Shown here piece by piece: positions 35,309-44,454 of a DNA stretch of 64,000 bases. Position 1 is the stretch's first letter. Each line of letters opens with the position of its first letter. The stretch lies in assembly GCA_022824525.1 (NCBI GenBank), contig JAJDZT010000097.1:36384-100383 (forward strand), given 5' to 3'. Both the position numbers and the translations under genes were made by a program. The notes under the pieces were generated by a model that was given only the letters and a program-made list of their open reading frames with translations, did not search any database and was not told the origin of the DNA. The stretch comes from Silicimonas sp. (GTDB taxonomy: Bacteria > Pseudomonadota > Alphaproteobacteria > Rhodobacterales > Rhodobacteraceae).

Positions 35309-37833
35309 GCCTTTCTGTTGCCTCTCGCATCGCGCGGCGCGAATTGCGCGGTGGCCTGCGCGGGTTTCGAATTTTCCTCGCCTGCCTGATCCTTGGCGTT
35401 GCCGCGATTGCCGCGGTGGGATCCGTGCGCGAAGCGATCAGCACGGGGCTGGAACGCGAAGGCGCCACCATTCTTGGCGGGGACGCCGAGATCGAACTGA
35501 CCTATCGCTTTGCGAATGACGCTGAGCGCGCCTGGATCGAAGAGACGTCGTTGGTCTTCACCGAGATCGTCGACTTCCGCTCCATGGCCACGTTCGGCGC
35601 GGGCGAAGACCCGGAGCGCGCTCTGACGCAGGTGAAGGCGGTGGATGGCGTCTACCCGCTTTACGGCGCTGTCGAACTGTCACCAGAAATGCCGCTCGAT
35701 CAGGCGCTGGCGGGGCAAGACGGGCACCCCGGCGCGGTGATGGAGCCCATTCTGATCGCACGGCTCGGCATGGAAATTGGCGAAACCTTCCGACTCGGTG
35801 GTGCGGAATTCGTGCTGATGGCGGAACTGGCGCGCGAACCGGACCGGGCAACCGGCGGATTCGGCCTTGGCCCGAGGACCCTTGTTCTGACGGAAGCGCT
35901 GGACGGCAGCGGTTTGATCCAGCCCGGCACGCTCTTTGAAACCGAGTACAAGATGCAGCTTCCGGAAGGGGCTGACCTTGACGGGTTGCGTGCTGAGGTC
36001 GAGGCCGACTTCTCCGGTGCGCGCTGGCGCGACCGGCGGAATGGTGCACCCGGTGTTCAGGAATTCGTGGATCGCTTGTCGTCCTTTCTCGTCCTTGTCG
36101 GGCTGGCCGGGCTTGCCGTGGGCGGCGTCGGGATTTCGGCCGCCGTGCGCGCCTATCTCGAACGCAAGACCGGCGTGATCGCGACGTTGAAAACGTTGGG
36201 CGCAGAGACGCGGACCATTTTTCAAACCTACCTGATCCAGATCGGGGTGCTGACCTTGGTCGGCCTCGTGGCCGGGCTGGCCTTGGGCGCCGCCCTGCCC
36301 TTGATCCTCGCGCCGATCCTTGAAGCACGACTGCCGGTACCGGCCGAGTTCTCGCTCCACCTGCGACCGCTGGCGGAAGCGGCTTTGTACGGTGCGCTGG
36401 CGGCGGCCATCTTTACACTCTGGCCGCTCGCACGCGTGGAAGATGTACGCGCCGCAACGCTGTTCCGGGACGGAGCCGCCCCCAAGGGGCGCTTGCCGCG
36501 GTTTCTCTGGATATTCGTGACGGCGCTACTCTTCGCGGCCCTCGTCGGTGCGGCTGCGTGGCTGTCGGGGCTTTGGCAACTGACATTGGGCGCGGCAGGC
36601 GGCCTTCTCGGGGCGTTTCTTCTGCTGGTTCTGGCGGCCTCAGGCGTGCGCTGGCTGGCCCGTCGTCTGGCGCGCCAAAAGGTCGTGCGCGGGCGGAGTG
36701 CGTTGCGTCTGGCCTTCGGATCAGTCGGAGGCCCGGGCGGCGAAGCGGTGTCCGTCGTGCTGTCACTCGGGTTGGGTCTGACCGTTCTGGCTGCTGTCGG
36801 GCAGATCGACTCGAATCTGCGCTCGGCCATTGCACGTGACCTGCCGGAAGTGGCCCCGGCCTTCTTCATGGTCGACATTCAACCCGACCAGATTGAGCCG
36901 CTGTCAGCAGAACTGGGCGAGAACCCAAGCGTTTCGAAGATCGAAAGCGCGCCCATGCTCCGCGGCATCATCACGGAGATCAATGGTCGCCCCGCCTCGG
37001 AAACGGGCGGCGATCACTGGGTGCTTCAGGGCGACCGGGGTGTCACCTATTCCGACCGCCCCGTCGAAGGGACAAACATCACCCATGGCGCGTGGTGGCC
37101 CGAGGGCTATGACGGCCCGCCGCAAGTCAGCTTCGCGACCGAGGAAGCGCTGGAGATGGGTCTGAAGCTCGGTGACGAGATCACGGTCAACATCCTTGGG
37201 CGTGATATCTCGGCAGAAGTGAGCAGCTTTCGCGAGGTCGATTTCTCGACCGCCGGGATCGGGTTCATCCTGTCGATGAACCCCGGTGCATTGCGGGGCG
37301 CACCTCACAGCTTTATCTCCACGGTCTACGCTGAACCGGAGGCCGAGGCGACCATCCTGCGCGATGTGTCGAATGCCTATCCCAATATCACCTCGATCCG
37401 CGTGAAGGACGCGATCGACCGGGTGAGCGAAGTTTTGGCGGGGATCGCTGCCGCGATCACCTATGGCGCACTCGCCACCCTGATCACGGGTGGCATCGTG
37501 TTGATCGGCGCGGCAGCGGCCGGTATTCACGCGCGCACCTATGAGGCGGCTGTATTGAAAACGGTGGGGGCATCGCGCGGCACGATCCTGAGAAGCTTCG
37601 CCGCGCGGTCCGCCATGCTGGGCGCAGCGGCGGGCGTGGTGGCCATCGTCGCGGGCGCGTTGGCTGGCTGGGGGGTGATGCGGTTCGTGATGGATGTGGA
37701 TTACACCTTCGAGCCACTCTCGGCATTGCTGATCGTGCTGGGAGGCGTTTTGGCGACGCTTCTTTCAGGCCTTGCCTTCGCTTGGGGTCCGCTCGCGGCG
37801 CGGCCTGCGCGCGTCCTGCGTGCGCGGGAGTAG
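35305..37833 (+). CDS. ybbP: ABC transporter permease with duplicated FtsX domains, YbbP type
   Basis: 842 residues. One N-terminal membrane helix (FLACLILGVAAIAAVGSV), a periplasmic region, a first FtsX block (about 255-430), a central pair of helices, a second periplasmic region and a second FtsX block (about 710-842, ending AARPARVLRARE). This ten-helix layout is that of YbbP, predicted to move lipophilic substrates. Partner of YbbA. Confidence 0.9.
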   Translation: MSLSVASRIARRELRGGLRGFRIFLACLILGVAAIAAVGSVREAISTGLEREGATILGGDAEIELTYRFANDAERAWIEETSLVFTEIVDFRSMATFGAGEDPERALTQVKAVDGVYPLYGAVELSPEMPLDQALAGQDGHPGAVMEPILIARLGMEIGETFRLGGAEFVLMAELAREPDRATGGFGLGPRTLVLTEALDGSGLIQPGTLFETEYKMQLPEGADLDGLRAEVEADFSGARWRDRRNGAPGVQEFVDRLSSFLVLVGLAGLAVGGVGISAAVRAYLERKTGVIATLKTLGAETRTIFQTYLIQIGVLTLVGLVAGLALGAALPLILAPILEARLPVPAEFSLHLRPLAEAALYGALAAAIFTLWPLARVEDVRAATLFRDGAAPKGRLPRFLWIFVTALLFAALVGAAAWLSGLWQLTLGAAGGLLGAFLLLVLAASGVRWLARRLARQKVVRGRSALRLAFGSVGGPGGEAVSVVLSLGLGLTVLAAVGQIDSNLRSAIARDLPEVAPAFFMVDIQPDQIEPLSAELGENPSVSKIESAPMLRGIITEINGRPASETGGDHWVLQGDRGVTYSDRPVEGTNITHGAWWPEGYDGPPQVSFATEEALEMGLKLGDEITVNILGRDISAEVSSFREVDFSTAGIGFILSMNPGALRGAPHSFISTVYAEPEAEATILRDVSNAYPNITSIRVKDAIDRVSEVLAGIAAAITYGALATLITGGIVLIGAAAAGIHARTYEAAVLKTVGASRGTILRSFAARSAMLGAAAGVVAIVAGALAGWGVMRFVMDVDYTFEPLSALLIVLGGVLATLLSGLAFAWGPLAARPARVLRARE

Positions 37834-37933
37834 ATCGGCAGCCATCGGGGCTTAATGGCCGAGCATCGATGATCGACTGGACATTCCCCGTGGAAACTTC
37901 AAACTCGGACCAGTTTCAAACGGGAGACCGCCC

Positions 37934-38749
37934 ATGCGCCTTTTGCTCACCACCCTGATCGCCCTGCCCCTTGCCACCGGTGCCCTTGCGCAAAACGACT
38001 GTGCCAACGGTCTGACGCTGGAGGACGGCAAGCTCACCATCGCGACCGGCAACCCCGCCTATTATCCGTGGGTGATGGACGATGCCCCCGAGAGCAAGCA
38101 GGGCTTTGAAGCTGCGGTCGCCTATGCCGTGGCCAACGAGATGGGGTTTTCGGACGACCAGGTGGTCTGGGTCCGCTCCTCTTTCGATGAGGCGATCCAG
38201 CCGGGTGCGAAGAATTTCGACTTCAATCTGCAGCAATACTCGATCACGCCCGAACGCGACGAGATCGTCGATTTCTCGGTGCCGTACTATTCGGCTGCCA
38301 TGGCGGTCCTGACCCGTGCGCCTGTTGTGGAAGGCGGTGCGGAAGCGACGATTGACAGCCTCAAGGGGCTCATCTGGGGTGCCGATGCCAACACGACCGC
38401 CGTGCCGATGCTGGGCGAGGTCATTGCGCCGGAGAAAGACCCACTGCTTTACGGCGACAACACGGATGTGGTCGAGGCGATGAAGGCCAACCAGATCGAC
38501 GCCGCGCTTTTCGATCTGCCGACAGCGCTGTATCTGTCCGCGGTGGTGCTGGACGATGGCGTGATCCTCGGCCAGTTCCCGGCGGAGCGGAGCGAGAGCC
38601 CGGATTCCTTTGGCCTGCTCTTCGAGGAAGGCAATCCGCTGAAGTCCTGCGTCGACACCGCGCTCAACGCCTTGAAAGCAGACGGGCGTCTTGCCGCCAT
38701 CGAAGCGGAGTGGTTGTCGGAAACCACTGGTGTGCCGGTCATCGAATGA
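37934..38749 (+). CDS. Polar amino-acid ABC transporter substrate-binding protein
   Basis: 271 residues, family 3 solute-binding protein with signal MRLLLTTLIALPLATGALAQ. Typical are KLTIATGNPAYYPWV, GFEAAVAYAVA, FDFNLQQYSITPERDEIVDFSVPYY and GLIWGADANTT. Two Cys (positions near 24 and 242) may form a disulfide. Specificity is not resolved. It leads an operon with permease and ATPase. Confidence 0.9.
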   Translation: MRLLLTTLIALPLATGALAQNDCANGLTLEDGKLTIATGNPAYYPWVMDDAPESKQGFEAAVAYAVANEMGFSDDQVVWVRSSFDEAIQPGAKNFDFNLQQYSITPERDEIVDFSVPYYSAAMAVLTRAPVVEGGAEATIDSLKGLIWGADANTTAVPMLGEVIAPEKDPLLYGDNTDVVEAMKANQIDAALFDLPTALYLSAVVLDDGVILGQFPAERSESPDSFGLLFEEGNPLKSCVDTALNALKADGRLAAIEAEWLSETTGVPVIE

Positions 38750-38829
38750 CGCGCTCGCCCGGAGGGCGCAGGTCTGGCATCGTATGACCCAAAATGCGCC
38801 TTTCCCGGTCCCACCAATGAGGACAGGCT

Positions 38830-39645
38830 TTGGCACTAACGCGCAGACAGGCCTATGAAGCCCGCGTAAAGCGCCGCTCCACCACGATCGCGGCGGGGTC
38901 CACGCTCGCCGTCATCGTTGCGACGCTGATCCTCGTGCCGCTGGCACCGGGTTGGCCTGCGGTGAAGAAGAGCTTCTTCAACGCCGAGGTGTTCGCTGAC
39001 ACGTTTCCCGGGCTTCTGAACGCCTTTCTTCTGGATGTGGCGATCTTTGCGTGGTCGGCTCCCCTGATATTCGTGCTCGGGCTTCTGGTGGCCCTCGCAC
39101 GCGATGTGCGCGCTCCCGCCGCCTATCCGCTTCGGCTCTTCGCCATTGTCTACACCGACATCTTTCGCGGCGTGCCGGTAATCCTTGTCATCTATCTCGT
39201 GGGCTTCGGCATTCCGGGGCTTGGCCTGCCGCGGCCTTGGAATTCGCCCTATATCTGGGGCACGGTCGCGCTCGTGCTGACCTACGCGGCCTATGTGGCT
39301 GAAGTCTTTCGCACCGGCATCGAGAGCATCCATCAAAGCCAACGCGCGGCAGCGGCCTCGCTTGGGCTCTCGGAAGCGGACACGATGCGCTATGTGATCC
39401 TGCCGCAGGCGATCCGCAAAGTCGTCCCCGCCAACATGAACCTGTTCATCGCGCTGCAGAAGGACGTGGCCCTTCTGTCGTTCATTGGACCGGTCGAGAT
39501 TTTCCGGCAGGCCGGCGTCTACAAGTCGCTTATGGCGAATTTCACGCCCTATGTCGGGGCTGCGCTTATCTTCCTCGCCATCACCATTCCGGCTACGCGT
39601 TATGCGGATTACCTGCTTGCGAAACAGCGGAGAGCGCGAAGTTGA
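38830..39645 (+). CDS. Polar amino-acid ABC transporter permease
   Basis: 271 residues, His/Glu/Gln-type permease. N-terminal helix (TLAVIVATLILVPLAP), then the five-helix core with YTDIFRGVPVILVIYL and the EAA-type loop (RAAAASLGLSEADTMRYVILPQ). A single permease gene implies a homodimer. Start is TTG 38830 with GAGGAC upstream. The stop overlaps the ATPase start as TTGA. Confidence 0.9.
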   Translation: MALTRRQAYEARVKRRSTTIAAGSTLAVIVATLILVPLAPGWPAVKKSFFNAEVFADTFPGLLNAFLLDVAIFAWSAPLIFVLGLLVALARDVRAPAAYPLRLFAIVYTDIFRGVPVILVIYLVGFGIPGLGLPRPWNSPYIWGTVALVLTYAAYVAEVFRTGIESIHQSQRAAAASLGLSEADTMRYVILPQAIRKVVPANMNLFIALQKDVALLSFIGPVEIFRQAGVYKSLMANFTPYVGAALIFLAITIPATRYADYLLAKQRRARS

Positions 39646-40373
39646 CGGCGCTTCTCGAAACCCGCAGCTTGCAGAAATCCTTCGGAACCAACGCCGTCTG
39701 CAAGGGCATCGACCTGAGCGTGGGGCGTGGCGAGATGGTTTGCCTGATCGGGTCTTCCGGTTCCGGCAAATCAACGCTCCTGAAATGCCTGAACCTGCTG
39801 GAGCCCATCGACGACGGAGAAATCCTGCTTGATGGTGAGGACATCTCCATTCCCGGACTTGACCCGCAGCCGGTGCGGCAACGGATCGGAATGGTGTTTC
39901 AGAGCTTCAACCTCTTTCCGCATATGACGGCGGTTGAGAACGCGATGCTTGCACCCAGACGCGTGCACGGAAAGGACCGCGCAACGCTACTTCCGGAAAT
40001 CACCGGTCTTTTCGAGCGTTTCGGGCTGGCTGACCGCATGGCACATTACCCGGATCAGCTCTCGGGTGGTCAGCAGCAGCGTGTCGCGATTGTTCGCGCG
40101 CTTGCGATGAAACCCGAGATCATGCTGTTCGACGAGATCACCAGCGCGCTTGATCCGGAGCTTGTGGGCGAGGTGCTTGACGCCCTGAGAGAACTGCGTG
40201 AGGCCGGAATGACAATGATCCTGGCCACACATGAGATGGGTTTTGCACGCGAATTGGCGGACAAAGTCTGCTTTCTCGACGCCGGCATGATCCATGAGGA
40301 AGGCCCGCCCGAACAAGTGTTGTCAAACCCGGAGAAAGCCCGCACACGCGCCTTTCTGCGCCGACTTCTTTAA
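39642..40373 (+). CDS. Polar amino-acid ABC transporter ATP-binding protein
   Basis: 243 residues, GlnQ/HisP class: Walker A GSSGSGKST, signature LSGGQQQRVAIVRAL, Walker B IMLFDEITSALDPE, switch H in LATHEMGFA. Start TTG 39642 overlaps the permease stop. GTG/TTG starts in two successive genes suggest low expression relative to the binding protein. Confidence 0.92.
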   Translation: MTALLETRSLQKSFGTNAVCKGIDLSVGRGEMVCLIGSSGSGKSTLLKCLNLLEPIDDGEILLDGEDISIPGLDPQPVRQRIGMVFQSFNLFPHMTAVENAMLAPRRVHGKDRATLLPEITGLFERFGLADRMAHYPDQLSGGQQQRVAIVRALAMKPEIMLFDEITSALDPELVGEVLDALRELREAGMTMILATHEMGFARELADKVCFLDAGMIHEEGPPEQVLSNPEKARTRAFLRRLL

Positions 40374-40387
40374 CGCGAGGCCCTTCG

Positions 40388-40771
40388 ATGACACTGCCCA
40401 TCACACTTCTCTACGCTGCGATCCTTGGGGCATGGTTCCTTGTTTTGACCGTACGGGTGATCCTGTCGCGGCGCAGTGCCGGCGTTTCGCTTGGAAGCGG
40501 CGAAGACCGCGCGCTTGAGCGACGCATCCGCGCGCATGGCAACTTTGCGGAGTACGTGCCCATCGCACTTCTTTTCATGGCGCTTCTCGAGATCAACGCC
40601 GCGCCCGTCTGGTTGCTTCATGTGCTGGGCGGGCTGCTGGTCGCAGGGCGTCTCCTGCACGGGTATGCCCTGTCCTTCACCAGTTACTCCCACCTCCGGG
40701 TGCCGGGTATGGGACTGACGCTTTTCACGCTGGCAGGCATGGTGATCACGGCGATCTGGCTGCTGCTTTAG
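40388..40771 (+). CDS. MAPEG family membrane protein
   Basis: 127 residues with four hydrophobic helices. The segment ERRIRAHGNFAEYVPIALL is the MAPEG signature (glutathione S-transferase-like microsomal family). Its bacterial role is mostly unknown. It follows the ABC ATPase by 14 bases and converges with pxpC, overlapping by 4 bases. Confidence 0.85.
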   Translation: MTLPITLLYAAILGAWFLVLTVRVILSRRSAGVSLGSGEDRALERRIRAHGNFAEYVPIALLFMALLEINAAPVWLLHVLGGLLVAGRLLHGYALSFTSYSHLRVPGMGLTLFTLAGMVITAIWLLL

Positions 40772-41763
40772 TCAGCCAGTGGCTTGCCGATCAATTCGTA
40801 GTCCAGCAGATCGGACATCATGCGCGGGTCGCGCACCAAGGGGTTCAATTTTTTACGGAGGCGCGCCAGAAGGTGTTCATCGGCCATCCAGAGCGCCTCG
40901 GCTTCCTCTGTGCTCACGAACCTGAAGCGGAATTCCTGACCGGGCAGCGCTTGCGCAATCCGGTTCAAATCCACTGGAAGGACCGTGCCGATCCGGGGAT
41001 AGCCGCCCATGGTCTGACAATCCGCGAGAAGTACGTAAGGCGTTCCATCACCGGTCATCTGGATGTCACCTTCCGAAATGAAATCCGACACACGCTGAAG
41101 CTGGGCGCCGGCCGTGAACGGTGCCCCGTCCTGATCCAGCCGTACGCCCTGCCGGTTCGCCTTGGCACTGCGGGTGAACACGGTCGCTTCGAACCGTTCT
41201 CGGGTGTCTGTATCGAATAGCGCGGTTTGAGGACCGGGCATGACCCGGGTCGGCCCCGTCTCCGGCGCGGGCGTCGGCAGAATGAGCGGTGGCGCGTCGG
41301 GGGCCGGGTCTGGCAACACGGAAAGTCGGTCGCCCTCCTTCAACGGACGTCCAAGACCTGCGATCCGATGAAACCCGCGCCCGCCGAGTTCCTCCGGAGT
41401 GTCCAGACCACCCCCGGGCAGCAGGTAGCCATAGACGCCATCCTCCGCGGCCCCGATGTCGAGAACGCTTCCGGCAGACGCGATATTCGTGGCATTCCAT
41501 GCAATGGGCGCACCGTCGAGCGAGGCGCGCATTCTGGCCCCTGCAAGTGCGATGCGGGTTGGCGCTTCCACCCGAAACCGTCCCCCGAAACCAGCCATTT
41601 CCATCGCAGCCGCCCCCAGTGGCGCACCCGCCAGAGCGCAAGCCGCAATGTAGCCCTGTCGGTCCGCTGCGCCGCTCCGCGAAAGGCCAAGGCCCATACC
41701 GCCGGGCCGCCCTGCGTCCTGAATACTCACGGCCGGGCCGATGCGTTCGATCCGAAGGGTCAC
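40768..41763 (-). CDS. pxpC: 5-oxoprolinase subunit C / biotin-dependent carboxyltransferase-like (KipA)
   Basis: 331 residues, cyclophilin-like AHS2 fold. Landmarks: IQDAGRPGGMGLGLSRSGAADRQGY at the N terminus (split here by type), ALAGARM, and the late MGGYPRIGTVLPVDLNRIAQ. With PxpB and PxpA it hydrolyses 5-oxoproline using ATP. The start GTG 41763 overlaps the pxpB stop (GTGA). No pxpA in the window. Confidence 0.88.
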   Translation of the reverse strand: MTLRIERIGPAVSIQDAGRPGGMGLGLSRSGAADRQGYIAACALAGAPLGAAAMEMAGFGGRFRVEAPTRIALAGARMRASLDGAPIAWNATNIASAGSVLDIGAAEDGVYGYLLPGGGLDTPEELGGRGFHRIAGLGRPLKEGDRLSVLPDPAPDAPPLILPTPAPETGPTRVMPGPQTALFDTDTRERFEATVFTRSAKANRQGVRLDQDGAPFTAGAQLQRVSDFISEGDIQMTGDGTPYVLLADCQTMGGYPRIGTVLPVDLNRIAQALPGQEFRFRFVSTEEAEALWMADEHLLARLRKKLNPLVRDPRMMSDLLDYELIGKPLAD

Positions 41764-42485
41764 CCGATCGCCTCCGGTTCAGCGCCACCGTGCATCGCTC
41801 CGGACAGGCGCGAGAACTCTTCCCGCGAAACCGCCTGGAACCGCAATTCATCGCCCGGTTTGAGGGGGATGGCCGGATCAAGCTCCGGATCGTGACAGCG
41901 AAAGGCCGTACGCCCGACCTGCCACCAACCGGTGGGTGCAGGGTTGGCGAAAGGGATCACCTGCCGGACGGCCACCACGACAGCGCCCCGCGGCACTTCC
42001 GGCGTGATCTCGGTCCGGCGCGGAATGTTCCAGTGTTCGGGCAGAAAGCCGAGATATGGCTGCCCGGGCGCAAACCCAAGCGCCAGAACGCGGAGCGGCG
42101 CGGCAGTCAATTCCGAGATCGCTGTCTCGGGGTCGCGTCCAATCTCGCGCGAGACGGCTTCCAGATCAGGCGCCTCCGGACCTTCGAAAAGCGCCGGAAT
42201 GTGCCAGAGTGTCCGACCTTCGGGAAGTGGGACGTCCGACCATTCCCGGCTTTCAGCGATCCGAAACAATGCCTCTTCAATCACGGTGCGCCGCACTTGA
42301 TCCGGCCGGAAACGCACAAGTGTCGACGTCAGCGAGGTCGCAGTCTCGCTCACGCCCTCGAGCGCGGAAGCATCCACCATGGCGCGGAAGGCAAGCGCTG
42401 CTCTGTTGGCGGGCTCGCTCAGGGCATCCGCGAAACGGACGAGGACCCCATCGGGGCCAAGCGGCAGGATCTCGGGCCTTGTCAT
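41760..42485 (-). CDS. pxpB: 5-oxoprolinase subunit B / allophanate-hydrolase subunit 1-like (KipI)
   Basis: 241 residues, AHS1 fold. Motifs: LGPDGVLVRFAD, the central LGFAPGQPYLGFLPEHW and late PTGWWQVGRT. ATG 42485 begins right at the first conserved strand; a 20-codon upstream extension in frame lacks conservation. Forms the pxpBC pair with the next gene. Confidence 0.88.
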   Translation of the reverse strand: MTRPEILPLGPDGVLVRFADALSEPANRAALAFRAMVDASALEGVSETATSLTSTLVRFRPDQVRRTVIEEALFRIAESREWSDVPLPEGRTLWHIPALFEGPEAPDLEAVSREIGRDPETAISELTAAPLRVLALGFAPGQPYLGFLPEHWNIPRRTEITPEVPRGAVVVAVRQVIPFANPAPTGWWQVGRTAFRCHDPELDPAIPLKPGDELRFQAVSREEFSRLSGAMHGGAEPEAIG

Positions 42486-42603
42486 GGGGCGCAACGTTTC
42501 ACAGTCTTCATCGCTTTGAAATGGCCAAGCGCATCGGTGCAACAAAACCCGGACGCGAGGGCTTGACGGCCTTCCCCCACTTCACTAGGAGAACCGGGCT
42601 TCT

Positions 42604-42680
42604 GGCGGAGTAGCTCAGTTGGTTAGAGCAGTGGAATCATAATCCATGTGTCGGGGGTTCAAGTCCCTCCTCCGCTACCA
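42604..42680 (+). tRNA. tRNA-Met (elongator type, anticodon CAU)
   Basis: 77 nt including encoded CCA. Acceptor GGCGGAG / CTCCGCT, anticodon stem GTGGA / TCCAT with loop ATCATAA. The GG start and the pairing at the first acceptor position (G-U) argue against the initiator form. A lysidine-modified tRNA-Ile(CAU) is the alternative, judged less likely because the body matches the alphaproteobacterial elongator tRNA-Met. Confidence 0.92.
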
Positions 42681-42699
42681 AGCTTTCACGACGGAATGC

Positions 42700-43134
42700 C
42701 TAGTCTGTAACCTGGATGCCGCCCGGCAGCCGGCTTTGCAGCCAATCCCGCATTTCCGTTTCGAGCGCGATGTTCAACGCGTCCCTCTCGGGAATATCCC
42801 GGACCCAGGTAACAAGCCGGGCACGGCCGCGCGTTCCAAGTTCCGGAAAAAGGTAAGCACACCCAAGATACTGGCCGGTCTGATCCCGGGCGATCCATGA
42901 AAAGGATCGACGGCAGGTAAATTCCCGGTCGTGCCAATGCAAGTCGGTCAGATCGTCTGCATGTGTGAGGCCGTCCGGCCAATCGCCGAATGTCCCTTTC
43001 AGAACATGGGCGGAACTCATGACCGCGTCGTAGTCTTCATCGACCTGCGCCGCCGTGAGCGGCGTCATCGAAAAGCTCGAAAGGTCGAAACTGCGGGGCA
43101 GTTCGACATCCGCAAAGTCGGGATGCGGGTCCAT
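42700..43134 (-). CDS. Probable GNAT-fold N-acetyltransferase-like protein
   Basis: 144 residues. The segments SFSWIARDQTGQYLGCAYLFP and ARLVTWVRDI resemble strands 4-5 of the GNAT fold, but the R/Q-x-x-G-x-G/A CoA loop is not clear, so activity is uncertain. It starts one base after the stop of the 2OG-Fe oxygenase gene (TGA-G-ATG) and is therefore co-translated with it. ATG 43134; the longer frame to 43239 lies within the preceding gene. Confidence 0.6.
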   Translation of the reverse strand: MDPHPDFADVELPRSFDLSSFSMTPLTAAQVDEDYDAVMSSAHVLKGTFGDWPDGLTHADDLTDLHWHDREFTCRRSFSWIARDQTGQYLGCAYLFPELGTRGRARLVTWVRDIPERDALNIALETEMRDWLQSRLPGGIQVTD

Positions 43135-43135
43135 C

Positions 43136-44209
43136 TCAGGGAGCCTTGGCTTCCCGTTTGAACGGGTTTTCCTCCGGCACTTCGTAGTCCGGAACCAACT
43201 CGCCTGCCGCCTTGGCTTCCGCCATGTACCGGAAGGCATTGATCGACATGCGCATGAGATGTTCGCCCGCCTTCATCGGTGGATACTTTTCCAGCGTTTC
43301 CGGCGTCCGGAACTTTTCAAGCGGCTCCACCACGGCGTGATAGTCGAGACCGAAGAAGAGTGGGAAGGAGTAGCGCTCATTCCCCGAATTGACGACACGG
43401 TGCTGGGTGGATTTGAACTGACCGCCCGACCAGGTCTCAAAGATATCGCCGATATTGACGATGAAACAGCCCGGGATGGGCGGGGCTTCGATCCACACAT
43501 CTTCTGCGTTCATCACCTGAAGGCCGGGGCCGCCCTGCAGAAGGATGGTAAAGCATTCGAAGTCGGAATGCGCCGCGATACCCACCAGTTCCTTGGTCGC
43601 CGGCAGGTCATTCGGGATGTAACGCAGCATGCGCAATTGCGACGTCGGGTACGTGATATGGCGCGTCAGTTCTTCCGGTTCGACACCAAGCTCTAGCGCC
43701 AGCGCATCGAGAAGCCGAAGGCCGAGATCGAAAATCGCGTCGTAATACGCCCCGACGGTACCTTTCCACCCTGGAATGTCGGGCCAGATGTTGGGACCGG
43801 TCATGCGCCATTTGGCGAGGTAGTCCGGATGATCCTCCGGCGCTTCGTAGGACATGTCCCATGCTTCATTGAAGTTGATCGATTTGGGGAAATCGGAGCC
43901 GTTCTCTTCGAACGGAACATAACCGCGGTGATGCGTACTGAAGCCGGACCAGTACTTCATCTTGAAGCTACGAGGTTTCATGTGGAATTCGCGCGAGGCG
44001 GCGAACATTGCTTCGATCAGCGTCTCGGGCACCTTGTGGCCAGTGATGTAGAAGAAGCCCGATGTACGCGCCGCCTCCCCCAGTTCAGCGGCGACCTTTG
44101 CCTTGTCTTCCGCCGTCCCCGTGAACAGACCGGAGAGATCAATCACCGGCAGCGTCGCGTCATCCAGCGTGAGTGCCTTCTGGTCTTCGGAAATCGTTGC
44201 TCGAGCCAT
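43136..44209 (-). CDS. 2-oxoglutarate/Fe(II)-dependent oxygenase, isopenicillin N synthase family
   Basis: 357 residues. DIOX_N region (LPVIDLSGLF...ARTSGFFYITGH) is followed by the jelly-roll core: iron ligands His214 and Asp216 (AHSDFECF), His270 (TQHRVVN), and the 2OG-binding Arg279-x-Ser281 (RYSFPLF). All cofactor ligands are present. Start ATG 44209 has GAAGGAGG upstream. It is divergent from a spermidine/putrescine-type ABC operon. Substrate unknown; family members act on amino acids, guanidino compounds, pyrimidines and others. Confidence 0.88.
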   Translation of the reverse strand: MARATISEDQKALTLDDATLPVIDLSGLFTGTAEDKAKVAAELGEAARTSGFFYITGHKVPETLIEAMFAASREFHMKPRSFKMKYWSGFSTHHRGYVPFEENGSDFPKSINFNEAWDMSYEAPEDHPDYLAKWRMTGPNIWPDIPGWKGTVGAYYDAIFDLGLRLLDALALELGVEPEELTRHITYPTSQLRMLRYIPNDLPATKELVGIAAHSDFECFTILLQGGPGLQVMNAEDVWIEAPPIPGCFIVNIGDIFETWSGGQFKSTQHRVVNSGNERYSFPLFFGLDYHAVVEPLEKFRTPETLEKYPPMKAGEHLMRMSINAFRYMAEAKAAGELVPDYEVPEENPFKREAKAP

Positions 44210-44454
44210 GGCAGCCTCCTTCATCAACCCGCGGGCAAAGCATGACGCAGGGTCAGACGATTGGAATCACCCGCGCACAGGAATTTCCCTTCGAAGCGTC
44301 TGTCTGCCCAAAATTTAGTCGGATGCCTCTCCACACGCCCGGTTTCGGGTCGGTGTTCGTTGACCGGACGAAGCCCGATGCTCGTTCCTTAGGCATCACA
44401 TGGGGTGCGGTGGGTTCCGCAGGGACAACCGCGACTGGGTCAAAGGATATCACC

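Noticed and set aside
42604..42680. tRNA-Ile with lysidine anticodon or initiator tRNA
   Set aside because: Acceptor pair and body match the elongator tRNA-Met pattern; the alternative is noted only.
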